From positions 3,782,001 through 3,846,000 of the forward strand of contig OW051493.1 in NCBI GenBank assembly GCA_932521035.1: a stretch of DNA of 64,000 nucleotides, given 5' to 3'. Origin of the DNA: Oscheius dolichura. Its lineage: Eukaryota > Nematoda > Chromadorea > Rhabditida > Rhabditidae. The stretch's first letter is position 1. Every line of letters begins with the position of its first letter. A model generated the notes under the pieces. The model had not been told where the DNA came from, ran no database searches, and worked only from the letters and a program-made list of their open reading frames with translations. Below are positions 21,673 through 32,700 of the stretch, piece after piece. The position numbers and the translations under genes were made by a program.

Positions 21673-22755
21673 TTAAGTTTGGCATGATTGCCACCAGGAA
21701 TGGCCATTTTCAAAACTAGACAGGAAGTGGTGCGTCTTGCTCTTCTCCTTGCTCTGCTTCATGGGTCCGTAGTTCCATTTCCAGTGCCTCTGTTCGGAAC
21801 GAAAGAGATGCCAGACGGTGCGGGAGGAGAATGGTAGACAGACTCCTTTAAGAATATTATAAATCACAAAAAATACTGCAGATGAGCTGAGCATGGGTAC
21901 CTGAAAAATCACAATTCGTTTCAATAATTATGAAATAGCTATGGTTGTCTGGTCACAGAATAAGAATGAACATTTACGAACCTCAACAAGCAGGTTCACA
22001 AAAAAGTGGGTTCCAGTAGTTATCCTTCCTTAACACGAAGCCGGGCCGGCAGATGTTGTCAGAGGAGGATGACAGAGCAGAGAGAAGCCGACCATTTTTA
22101 TGCGGTATCATCGTTTACCGTCTCCAAATGCCGCTATTTGCGGAAATGCTCTCTATTCTGAAAAAAGAACAATTAGAGCTGCAAATTAACTCACTTCCTC
22201 GTCTCCTTCCAGCCGGCCGCCTGCTCCTTCCGCATCCTCCGATCCACATGGCCAACCAGTCCTAGAGAGCCAAGACCTGAAAATAAAACGAGACAGCAAT
22301 AGAATCATATAGATGATAGTAATTATTGTTGCTATTTTTTCATGTTTTAGAGCAAAAAGTCCTGTGGGGATGGAGATCTTCCGGTCCTCCTTGGCATCGG
22401 GGCTTCCAGCTGTGCTATTCCAAACACCGCTGTGGACACAGGGGATGTCCACGACACCAGAGAACCGGGCCAGGACACCTTCTTCGACTAGAAATCAAAG
22501 GGTAGGCTACCTTTCGAGGCGGATTCTCTACTCGGTTTATCCTTATTGGCCGTCTCCCTGTCACCCAATTTAGAGCAAAAGTTGACCCGCGACACGGCGT
22601 GGGTTCATTTAGATTTTGATAGAAAATTTCAATAGAAACGTAACGTGACCTCTTACTTGTAGAAAGACGACCGGCTGCCGTCGCGGAAGAAGGAAGACTG
22701 ACCGGCCGGGGAGCCACGCCGTCTCGACCAGAAGTTGACAGGTCCGGCGCGTCAT
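21673..22755 (-). CDS. uncharacterised membrane-associated protein
   Basis: Not recognised. Model from ATG 22755: MTRRTCQLLVETAWLPGRSV, then DKPSRESASK, EEGVLARFSGVVDIPCVHSG and RKISIPTGLFALKHEK. Next come LGSLGLVGHVDRRMRKEQAA, GWKETRKIESISANSGIWRR, THFFVNLLVEVPML and AVFFVIYNILKGVCL. A basic tail ends WQSCQT at 21673. Splice junctions with matching phase can be found for most steps, including a very short 23-base intron (near 22490-22512) and one of about 95 bases. The exon boundary after KHEK is not settled; reading on would give a hydrophobic IATIITIIYMILLLSRF. At least one C-terminal TM is likely. Confidence 0.5.
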
Positions 22756-23151
22756 TTTTCCGGTCGTGGCCAAATGGGGTATATACCGTATACGGCTTTG
22801 AATATCACTTTCTCTTTTCAAGTGACTTCCAAACAAGAGGATGTTGAAAAAATGAAACAATAATCCATTCCTCCTAAAGGCGAATCATGTAGAGAGTTCC
22901 CTGGCGATTGTTGGTTTGCTCTCTCGGTTGTGACCGGTACCCATTTGATTTGATTTCTACACTCGGGAAGGTTTATCGTCCCCTCTCAAGAGTTGATCTC
23001 CCGCTTTTGTACTCGTAATATGCTGCCCGAAGAATAATATCGATGTAAATATTTTGCTACAATCGGCCGGAGATTCTTGACACGCAAAGTGTTGGAAATG
23101 TAGTAGTTGTCCAGGAGATGGCTGCTCGGTCTCCCCTATTCTCAAGTAAAC
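22756..23151. other. intergenic region, no gene seen
   Basis: Divergent spacer between the uncharacterised minus-strand gene and the G gamma gene. A CGGGTATATACCGTATACGG-like run lies near 22777-22796. No coding frame. Confidence 0.4.
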
Positions 23152-23436
23152 ATGCCCCCGAAGCCGGTTGCCATTGTAAATCCCTGTGATCCGGCATCCG
23201 AGGCCTTGAACAAGATGGCCGTCACTGTCGAGCAACTGCGACGAGAAGCTGCCATCCCACGGACCAATGTCTCCGAAAGTGCGAAAGCGTGAGTCTATCT
23301 TCAATTAAACAGGGGAACCTTTAGTTTGGTTGACTTCATGGAGGCTAATATCACTGGCGACCATTTGATTCCCGGCAACTTGGAAAAACTATCTCACAAT
23401 CCGTTCCAAGAGAAGAAGACCTGCACTCTTCTGTGA
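23152..23436 (+). CDS. heterotrimeric G-protein gamma subunit
   Basis: Small prenylated partner of G beta in GPCR signalling at the inner plasma membrane. Two exons (23152-23288, 23325-23436) around a 36-base intron. The core reads VEQLRREAAIPRTNVSESAK, then LVDFMEANITGDHLIPG and NPFQEKKTCTLL. The last four residues CTLL form a CaaX box; a terminal Leu predicts geranylgeranylation. The 17-residue lead MPPKPVAIVNPCDPASE is slightly longer than usual. Total 82 residues, close to the family norm. Confidence 0.93.
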
Positions 23437-23688
23437 TCCGTTGTCAATTTCTTCTCTATTTTCGATGTGTGCCATAAATTCTTTGTTGCAAAGAACTGAA
23501 ATGACTCATTCCACCTCCTGGCCACCGTCTAAGCCATAAGGGATGCGTTTCCCCTAAAGTGTTCCCGAAATGAAATTGCCAAGAGCCATACCATTGACTG
23601 TTTCACTGCTTTTCGGGGGCCATTCTTCGGAGATAAGCGAAAACGATAAAGGAGCACACCTGGTGCCCGGCGTTTTCCGTCACTTACC

Positions 23689-24687
23689 ATGAAAAGCCTC
23701 CTTCTTCTGGTTCCTGTCGCAATCTCTGCAGCATTATTAAATGCTCCGCCGCTTCCACAGAATCTCGTAAGTGAGTAGACTATGGTAGATTATGATGTCT
23801 AGGCTGGGAGTAGCACATACTACGCCGTCGACTTCGCCCAACCCGCGTCGGCCTCCCAATTTCAGTGTCTAGCTCAAGCCGGCTACAGTGGCGCCTTTGT
23901 TCGGTAGTTTCTCTTCATTTAAAGAAAGAACCACCTTGTCTAGAGCCTACACTCCCGCTGGAAACGGAGCATATGATCCTTATGCATGCACTAACATCCA
24001 CAATGGATACCGTAAGCCGTTCGGAAGATCTCTCGGAAAATATTTTTAGAGTATATGCAAATGAGGGTCTACATGACCCCGCAGCCATTTTCCACGAAGG
24101 CGGGATACGTACAATTTGACGAGATGTACAGCGGGCTGAAGAACAACGGCATCCAAGTGCAGGCCGCCTTTGTCCAGGTCAGTCCGCTACGGCCCGCTCC
24201 AAATATGTTCTAGGTCGTGTCTCCGAATGTCTGGAGTTCGAATATCCAGTCGAATATCGCCTTTATTCAGTCGATTATTACCAGGGCGAGGGTAAGACAG
24301 GCTACAGTAAGATAGACAAGAGATTGCAGCAATACGGAGTGAAGCCGGGAATCTACACGAACCAACAGGACTGGACCTCGATCACTGGAAACTGGGCAGG
24401 AGTCGGCGCAGATGTTATGCTCTGGTATTGATCTATCTGTTCAAAGTGACGAGTTCAGGTATGCCAAGGTGAATGGAGGAGGCCCTGGTGGAGAGACGCA
24501 GCCCACCTTTGCCGACTACTCCCAGATTGGGGCATGGCAGTTCCCCACCGCGAAGCAGTTCGGCCAGATCGAGAGCGTCTGTGGAATAAGTCCCCTCAAC
24601 CGCGACATCTACGTGTCCCCCAGTCCGAATCTCCTGTCCATCCTCCAGAAACAGGACAAGCACCCGAATGCGTACATTGTCGACTGA
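23689..24687 (+). CDS. GH25 lysozyme, nematode lys type (copy 1)
   Basis: Secreted glycoside hydrolase 25 lysozyme of the kind expanded in nematodes, acting on bacterial peptidoglycan. MKSLLLLVPVAISAALLNAP is a signal peptide. Then TYYAVDFAQPAS (conserved Asp), QCLAQAGYSGAFVR, NGAYDPYACTNIHNGY, TKAGYVQFDEMYSGLK, NIAFIQSIITRAR, GIYTNQQDWTSITGNW, DVMLWY, IGAWQFPTAKQFGQIESVCG and NRDIYVSPSPN. About seven exons with very short introns. AATAAA at 24691-24696. I could not place every catalytic acid of the bacterial enzymes, so activity is inferred from family only. Tandem with copy 2. Confidence 0.9.
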
Positions 24688-24901
24688 TTGAATAAACTTC
24701 TTCTACAGTATCCCCGGTCAGCCGACTCCGGTTGCATGTTATCTTCGTCATAAAGTTCGCTGGTTCGTCTTTTCCAGCTGGTCACTGTTTTCTCGGGACA
24801 ATCCCTACTGATAACGGGTAGATAAAGGCCCGCGAGCCATTGTCATGCTGCTCTTCTCCCTTTTCCAACTCCCTGTTCCCTACTGATTCGGCCCTTTCAG
24901 A

Positions 24902-26029
24902 ATGAGGAGCCTTCTCCTTCTTCCCTGCTTGATTCTAGCGGTATCCGCTGGGATTATCAATACGGTTAACGAAGTCAGCTCCAAACTTGTAGGTTCTCTT
25001 TCTCGTCATATACAAGAATTCAGGCGAATGCCAACACATACTACGCCGTGGACTTCTCCCAGGCGGCCACCCACGACCAGATGCAATGCTTGGCCACGGC
25101 CGGCTACAGCAGTGCCTTCGTTCGGTAAGAAGGGCTGATTATTCAGATCAGACTTGTTCAGAGCCTACACTCCGTCTGGAAATGGTGCCTATGACCCGTA
25201 CTCGTGCACTAACATCCACAACGCCTACCGTAAGCCGCTCAGCTTTCAAACAGGTCCTCTTTTAGCTTGTATCGGAACTGAAGTCTATATGACTCCTCAA
25301 CCAATGTCAACCAAGGCCGGATATGTACAATTCGATGAAATGTACAGCGGGCTGAAGAACGGCGGCGTTACGCTCTCTGATGCTTGGCTTCAGGTCAGTC
25401 AAACGGTGTGGATTATGGTATCAGATGAAGTTGTCTCGTTATCATAGTAAAAAAGTAGAAGAATCAACAATCTGCTGGAATTATCTAGAAAGGAAGGGAT
25501 TAAACGGGGGTACCGGAAGGGATTAGAGCAGAGGTTTTGCTTGCAGGTAGTGTCCCCCAGCCATTGGAAGGATGTCTCCTCGAACATCGCCTTCATCCAG
25601 TCGGTCATCACCCGCATGAGGGTACATTTCTAGATGGCAGCTTGTCTAATGTTCTATTTTTAGCAATACGGTATTAAACCCGGAATTTACACGAGCCAGG
25701 CTGATTGGAGCGCCATTACTGGAAATTGGGGAGGAGCCGGACAGGATGTCATGCTCTGGTTTGTCTCTTCTTGTCAGATTAATCGGAGTCGATTCAGGTA
25801 CTACCACTCCCCGTCGAATGCCGATTTCGGCGACTTTGTCCCCTTCGGAAGTTGGCAGTTCCCAACTGCCAAGCAGTACAATCAGCAGGTGACCATCTGC
25901 GGTCTGACCGTCAACCAGGACATCTTCGTCTCCCCGAGCCCCAACTTCGCCGCCTTCTTGGCTGCCCTCAAGACGGCCAACAAGGATGTCAAGCCGGAGA
26001 AATACGAGGTCGGCAAGCTGGGACAGTGA
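24902..26029 (+). CDS. GH25 lysozyme, nematode lys type (copy 2)
   Basis: Tandem paralogue of the gene just upstream, same exon layout. ATG 24902 is one base after CCCTTTCAG. MRSLLLLPCLILAVSAGI is a signal peptide; then TYYAVDFSQAATHDQMQCLA, GYVQFDEMYSGLKNGGVTL, NIAFIQSVITRMR, GIYTSQADWSAITGNWGG, GSWQFPTAKQYNQQVTICG and NQDIFVSPSPNFAAFL. The tail is longer than in copy 1 (ANKDVKPEKYEVGKLGQ). One intron (about 25395-25546) is about 150 bases, several times its neighbours. AATAAA at 26038-26043. Confidence 0.9.
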
Positions 26030-26103
26030 TCCACTCGAATAAATCGGGATAATTTGAGGAAGAGATCTTTATGTCATAAAATAATAGATAAATAACAGCC
26101 GGC

Positions 26104-28356
26104 TCAGCCTTGCACAGTGTTGAGGAAGCCCCCGAGTCCGGAGAGGAAGTTCGTCCCGCCCGACGTCCGCTTGTACTCGGCCGCCTCCTTTTGGAATCGG
26201 TCTTCTTGTAACCTCTCAAAGGCGGCACACTTCTTATCCTTCAAGATGTTTGGAATCTGAAGATTTTTGCCTTTTCTAAGGAGTCTTCTGCAACTTACAG
26301 AATTGGCTGTTGTGGCAGCCTCAAAGAGAACATTCGTCTTGACTTTGGCTCCCTCGATTTCATAATCGACGACTCCGTGTTGGCAGGCGAGGAGACGATC
26401 GGGGTCTCTTTTGCTGACCCAATATTCCAAGAGTTCAGAGTTGGTGGGGGTGTAGGAGCCTTGCTATATAAAGAAACTGACGGAATTAAGGAAACAACTT
26501 ACATCAAGACTGTTGGCAGCGAGCCATTCCGCAATGATGGCCAGTTTGAAGGCTTTCCCTAGGAGGGGATTGTCGATCTGGGCGAAGAATTCCTTCTCAA
26601 GCTGAAATCGCCCTCTTGTTTTCATAGAAATGTCTTTCAACCTCTGGTCTGGTCTGCCCTCTCTCGTAGAATTTCATCCAAACGTCTACGGCTCCCTGTT
26701 TCTGCCAGTAATCTTTCTGCCAAACGGATTTAGAGAAAGCACTGCACATTGTGAAGTTGGGATCCTCCGGTGGGGGACAGAGTCTCGTCGTCAAGCGGTA
26801 AGTTCTCTCGGCCGTTGCTCGACACAAGTTACCGTCCGTATTTTCCAAAAGTTTCAATTTCCTAGACAGTATCGAGATAATAAAATTGATAGCAGGACAG
26901 ACCTTGTGCTCTTGCACCAATCGCAGTAGAAGCACTCTCTGCCGCAAGTGGCCACGTCCATACAGCGGAGCTTGCCAATCGGCTGGATGGAGACGTCCAG
27001 CTTCATGGCCAGTTTGTTAATATGAACACCAGGAGGAAGGGTCACATCGATGCCCATGTCGAAACAGTCGGGCCATGTGATGTGAACATTGTCACCATCA
27101 CGTTGGGAAGGATGGGAGAACTATAGATATTTAGAGAATTTTGAGAGAGGAACATTGAACTCACAGTAGGTTTGGACAGCTTAATCGGTTCTGTACAGTC
27201 CTGGCCGGTGAGTTCCCTGCAGCAGCTGGCTGTCCGGGCATCCTTCAACCGGGCGATAAACAAATTCTTCGAGATGATTGCCTGGAAGGAGATGCCCTTC
27301 ACTTCCCAGTAGTAACAAACCTCATAGCTTCTGTCATTGATCTTCCTTACAGTTCCCGTCCCAATTGGGACATCCTTGTCATTATAGACTACGGTATTTC
27401 CATTCTTATCGGCCACTACCTTTCCAACTGACTTTCCTTGTGCATCATAACACTGCGAGACTCCAGGAGTTTCCGCTAAACTGTTAGTCTCTTTCCTAAT
27501 AAAAATAAAACAAACCAGTGCAGTGGTATTTTTCATTGCGTCTGCCGAAAAGAGATTGGGCGAAGTCGCCTCCAACGCCGCTGACATCTCCAGCCGAGAG
27601 GGTGGCATCCGTCTTCTTACCATTTTGAGCAATGGTATAGGCGTATTTTCCCTTCTTGCCATCCTTCTAAAATGATCAGAGTAAGAAAACAACGAGGAGA
27701 TCCCACAGCGTCGGCGAAAGAAAGAGTACCGGCTCCGGTATGGTTGTCGTGGCTGTTCGGGTTCAATTGGAAATTGAAGCGGTCATTCTTGGCTTCAAAT
27801 TCTGTACCCTATAATAAACACATCTTTCTCAAAATAAGAAACGCAGAAGTACCTGAGGAGTTTTAAGATCGCCCTTGGCGATGGTATCCAGGTCATATTG
27901 GCCGTCGGCCTTCAGGAAGGCGTGTTGTCCTTCTCCGTCTTCTTTCGTCCTTAACTGAGCTCTAAAACAACAATATATGTTTAAAAGAAGAAGAAGCAAG
28001 TCACTTGTGTCCGTCGACCGTGGCAATTCCTCCCTTGTCTCCAATCTTCTGAACCTGTGCTCGTTTGCCATCCGACGTCTCCGCGACGGCCAGATTTCCC
28101 GCTGCCGAGGCTTCGAACTTTTTCTTTTGATTCAACAATTCCAAGATCACTTTTTCTTTACTAAAAGCATCCAAGGCAATCTGGAAAGAGGACGTTGGAG
28201 AAATGAATGTAGACGAACTCTTTGCGTTTCCTGTTGCTTTTTGTCGAGCCAAGCGGAGTCGGCCTCGAGGTGGCGGGTCTTATTATTTAAGACTATGTGG
28301 TTGGGACTCCACTGAGCCGAGGCTGCTGCCACCCACAGCAGGACGAGCCAGAGCAT
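26104..28356 (-). CDS. large secreted protein of unknown family
   Basis: About 600 residues over roughly ten exons. ATG 28356: MLWLVLLWVAAASAQWSPNH, a clear signal peptide with cleavage after ASA. The first half is rich in Lys/Asp/Gly strand-like segments (KFEASAAGNLAVAETSDGKR, DGQYDLDTIAKGDL, GKYAYTIAQNGKK, VVADKNGNTVVYND). A cysteine-bearing middle follows (CYYWEVKGISFQ, ASCCRELTGQDC, CMDVATCGRECFYCDWC). The C-terminal half is helical and ends GGTNFLSGLGGFLNTVQG. First intron (38 bases) joins TQR to IALDAFSKEK. No catalytic motif or named domain recognised. It converges on lysozyme copy 2 with only 74 bases between stop codons. Confidence 0.75.
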
Positions 28357-28790
28357 GGTCTGTAATGGATAGAGTCCTCGAAAGAGAAAGCGAAAAAGAG
28401 ACTGGAAAGGGCGCCAAGAAAAGATTAGGGTTAAGTGCTGGTTATGGGAAAGTGCTGCTGCTTTCTATTCGTCGGCGGTCGGGGGATTCGGGGATATGTG
28501 GGACGCTGTGTTGGGGTGACGGGGAGAACCCGTCCGGCTGCGGCCTTTCCCCCTATCCATTACGGTCCCTCGTCACCTACTCGTTCCCCGTGTCAGAACA
28601 TGCGCCCTGCCATCTGATCGGATAAGACAAGGCCGACTTTGGCAGGAGGAAGGGGAAAGCCAGGCGGAAGACGAAGATTTAAACGAGATATTTTGGACTG
28701 TGTTCTAGACGATCAGGGTGGAACGTTTGGGGGAACACGGTTCTCTCCTAAGCTGCGCATTATAAGCCCTGGGGAGGGGTGACTCATCCA
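28357..28790. other. intergenic region, no gene seen
   Basis: Upstream region of the secreted protein gene. GC-rich, with open frames but no recognisable product. Confidence 0.4.
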
Positions 28791-28794
28791 AAAT

Positions 28795-29060
28795 GGATCC
28801 AGCACTACGGGTCTTATGAATGGCTTCTTCTTGAGGATGGAGTAAAGCGACACGATGGGCACTTTACTACGACCTGGAGGTGCAAGTACCGGGTGCTATT
28901 CACGATGGAACAAGGGCACCAAGGTACTGCGGGATCACGGACGTTTCGGGTTTCTCGATGGCAACGCGAAGACGGTCTACGAGGAGAATTGCGAGACAAC
29001 TGGCGTTGAGTTGCCAGGGAGATCGCTAATAAGAAGAAACACCAAATTAAGAACATCGTG
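28795..29060 (+). pseudogene. frameshifted FLYWCH-like zinc-finger fragment
   Basis: One frame reads EWLLLEDGVKRHDGHFTTTW and then RCKYR; a second frame continues GCYSRWNKGTKVLRDHGRFG. Joined, these give the W-x-C-x4-C...H arrangement of FLYWCH-type zinc fingers found in Mutator-like transposons and some nematode regulators. The cysteine codons at 28880-28882 and 28894-28896 are 11 bases apart, so they are in different frames, consistent with one missing base. No flanking transposase or terminal repeats seen. Probably a transposon relic; chance similarity is possible. Confidence 0.35.
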
Positions 29061-29731
29061 AAATAAGTTATCAATTTTATCAAAAACACAATTAGAACTT
29101 TTGACAACTTAAAAAGCAAGGATAAAATTCTTGACTGCAAATAGCCGAAGCTAGGAATCTACGCTACCCTAAGGTGTGCTAGATGCAGACCAAAGACAGC
29201 TGTCCTATAATTAGGAACAGCTAAGGTAACTCACAACTGTTACCAAGAGCCGAAACTCTTATACCACAAATCAAATCTGCCAACAACGACACGAAAAAGG
29301 ACAAGCGACCTAGGCCGTTTTGTGGACAAAGATACAACACGAATAACAACACAATAAATACAGGCTATACAGCCAAGGGGAAGAGCGACAAGGCTCCGAC
29401 GGGTCGAGATCAACTCTCTAACACCGACCCCTCACAACTCTCCTAAAAATATCGGGGAAAACAAATTGGTGCGCTAAATTTAGCGTGGGCAAGAAAATGG
29501 TACATTGGGGCGCGCTAACCGCGGAACTTCTTGGGGCTGTCTTGGTTCACTGTCTTCTGTGGCTCCGGTACACAGCCCCCGGTCGCTTTATAGGAAACAG
29601 AGTGGAATATTTATTATCACAACAATAAAAGTGAAAGATCAGGTTTGGGATGTGACACTTCCGTGGGTTGCTTCGAATAATTTACACCGTCTTCCTAAAC
29701 ATCCCTCTATTTTCTCTGTTATGCCCAGATC
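29061..29731. other. non-coding region beyond the perlecan 3' end
   Basis: Contains the perlecan poly(A) signal AATAAA on the minus strand (29610-29615). Otherwise A-rich, with a perfect 14-base palindrome CGCTAAATTTAGCG at 29472-29485. No gene seen. Confidence 0.5.
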
Positions 29732-32700
29732 TCACCTTCGTTTCTTCATATATTTGAGGAATCTCTTCTCTTCGAGCCACTCCTCACACGGCCGGACATT
29801 CTTGCCGTCCACCGCCGTGCCCATGAGGTCGAGTTTCTCGCCGTTCATTCGGACATCTGCTATACAGCCGATGAAATTATTCTCGTAGAGTCCTCCCGTG
29901 TTGTCTTCGATGTTCGGCACACCGCCAATAAATATGTTGCCGTCCACGTTGAGCATGGCCAGGATGCCGCTGCTGACTCCTTTTATCTCGGCCGACTCAT
30001 CCAGGAACATAGATCCTCTTCTTCCACGCCTGGAATATCCCTCTCATATTAATAGCCGGCAGCGTCACGGAACTACTGGCCCTGACATACCTCTCCAGTC
30101 TGACGACATGTTCCTTTCCGTCTGCTATCCTCGTAGGGGACACCAGATGGGCCGCTCCTCCTCCGAGTTCGTAACTGTAGTGAAGGTAGCCGTTGGTTAT
30201 GGTCAGCGAGAAGTAATCCTCTCCGGCTATCGGCACACCGGGCTGCTGTCCCTGCCAAAGAAGAAGCTGGAATGGTCTTTATCCTAGAGAGAATCAGGTC
30301 TACCCCATTTTGAGTGGTTGTCTTGAATCTCAGCTGGACGGATTCCTCTTTCTCAGAGCTCAAATGGGGCAGTTCATCAGCTGAAATCTCGATGAAGGCG
30401 TTTCCATCGAAATGAGCCGCGTGTTCTATCGGTTTGACTGGAAGGATTTTTTTCTCTGGCCTGGGCAAGCAACCTACAGACTCCACATCGGGGGCCATCG
30501 TAGAAGAGGTTGCAGATACACTCGAAGTGTGTTCCGTTGTACGGCTCACACCGGCCATTCTGCCCGCAGTCGTGGTTCAGACACACTTCGGGGGCCGCGG
30601 TTGTGCTCCATGAACAGGAAGAGTCTGAAGCGGGTTCTGACATCACTCTCCTCCCAAGGTTATGTCCTTTCCGTGTTTACCCTTCATTATTCTCCCCCGT
30701 AATTAACGGGGCAGGATGTAACCGTTTAGAGACGACATTATTTCGGGATGAGGCGATTCTCGACGAGACAATTGGCATTATAAAACGCGGGTACGTTTGG
30801 ATGGCCCGAGAGGGTAACGGGGGGACTCGTCTGCCCGTGCCATATTGGAGGAGAGGGTGTTTTGATTAGCAGATTCAAAATACTCTTTTAAACTAGTTGA
30901 AGGGATAGAAAGACAAAGAGAGCCGGTCAAAGAACCCCTAAATGATATTCCTTAAGAGAGCAAGAATTGCCTCGGCTTTTCCCTTGTTGCCATTCCTAAT
31001 CCTGCGAGGAAGAGTCAGAACAGATAAATATTATTCGCCAGGTAAAGGTCACTATGATATAAGTTGATTTCCACCTCATAACACCTCATAACTTTGTTTT
31101 TCGACATTTCCCGGGAACTTCTTCCAATATTGGCAGCGGGGGGCGTGGTCTCTGAGGGTCCGCTGGCCTAGAATTCCTAGTTATGTTCCTGCTCTGCCCG
31201 TGTCTGTTGCTCGTCCTTTTGTGTACCGTTACAGAGGCCCAGATCGAAAAGTAAGTAAATAACAGCGTATTCCTAGCTCTAATTCTGAAGTACTCTAAAG
31301 GGAGTGCCATAGAGCCGGGTTACTGGGGTGTCTCTCTTTTGGGTCTTTTGACAAACTGAGGCCCGAGAGCTCTCCTTTGCGTGTGATAAGAAAAATATGT
31401 TTTTACCGTATACATGGTCAAAAAGTGGGAATAAATTGTACTTATGGCTGATTAGACATCCACACGAATGGCAATTTGTCCGAAGAGGGAAGCAAACAGC
31501 TACCGTATCCATGTTTATATCCCATTAGACCACAGGATTTCAAAAGGTTTCCCCATTTCTTCACCACAATTTCTTAGAAGTAAACATATTAGTAACTGGA
31601 AGGGCGACAGTTTCCCCCGCCTAAATGGCGACTCAACAAAATTATAGAAACACAATTTGCGGATAATTATACTTATGACATTCCCCGTGTCATATGAACA
31701 TAATGGTTTCTTCAATTATCCTAATGAGACCAGCCCGTTGCAGACGATACAGTAACGACTTCATGGGTCTGCTGCACAAGTACCAAGTCCAACACAAAAG
31801 ATTCAACAACGACTTCATCGGCATGCTCGGCAGGTACCAGCAGAAGCCGTACAAGTGAGTTCCCGTCTATCCCTTTCGAGGTTGTTGCTGTCTCTCGGTG
31901 TATTGCATACCTAATATCGGTTACTATGTCTCCTCAAATAAGGCAAGACTCGTTATAATCACAAATGAGCCGGGGAGGGGGCTGTTTGGGGAAATCTCCC
32001 TCCTTTTACGTCATTTTCAGGAGTTCCTACGCCGAGAAAAGAGACGACCCGGACTATGAACCCTACTGATCACCGGGGTTCTTATAAAAAGGTACTCTTT
32101 GCCCTGTTCCCAGAATTAGGCATTTTCAGACATGGCTGTGAATAAAAGAAGACATTCTCTCATCTCCCCCTTTTGTAGACATTTTTCTCTGGGTAAAACT
32201 TGTTGTTAACCTCCCGTTTCCATTCGCGTCAAACTCACCAGTGCATGGCTCCTCTTTCGAAACACCCGGCTCTATTTCCGACGTGATCGTCGTCGCCTCA
32301 AATGGCTCCTCCAAATCCTTCGAAGTGTTGTAAAAATTGACTGGCTCTTCTGTCGTAATCAGCGGCTCCTCTGTGGTTGTCGGGGTTGAAGTTGTCGTGA
32401 TCTCTTCTGTTGTTGTTAGCTCTTCAGTCACAGGTTCCGGGGTAGTGGATGTCGTTGTTGTTGTAGTCGTTGATGTCGTGGTCGTCGATGTTGTGGTCGC
32501 CATGGTCGGTTCTTCTGTTGACTCTTCGGTAAAAGGCTCCTCGGTTGTGACGTACGGCGTCGTTGGGACAGTTGGAATCGCCTGAATTTATTTATTCCTG
32601 TCAATAAATGCCTTACAAAGATCTCGATCAAGTTTTCGTCTGGTGGAGTGAACCCAACAATTTCTGGCGCCTCTGTGACCACTTCCTCGGTTGTTGTCGT

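Noticed and set aside
23689-26029. Lysozymes as recent horizontal acquisitions
   Set aside because: GH25 lysozymes of this form are an established nematode family; both copies have native short introns and poly(A) signals.
28203-28625. 140-codon plus-strand frame
   Set aside because: Overlaps the signal-peptide exon of the minus-strand secreted protein gene; no family resemblance.
29091-29500. Possible LTR with a TGG-type primer binding site near 29466
   Set aside because: No second LTR, no polymerase or capsid coding sequence and no target-site duplication could be seen.
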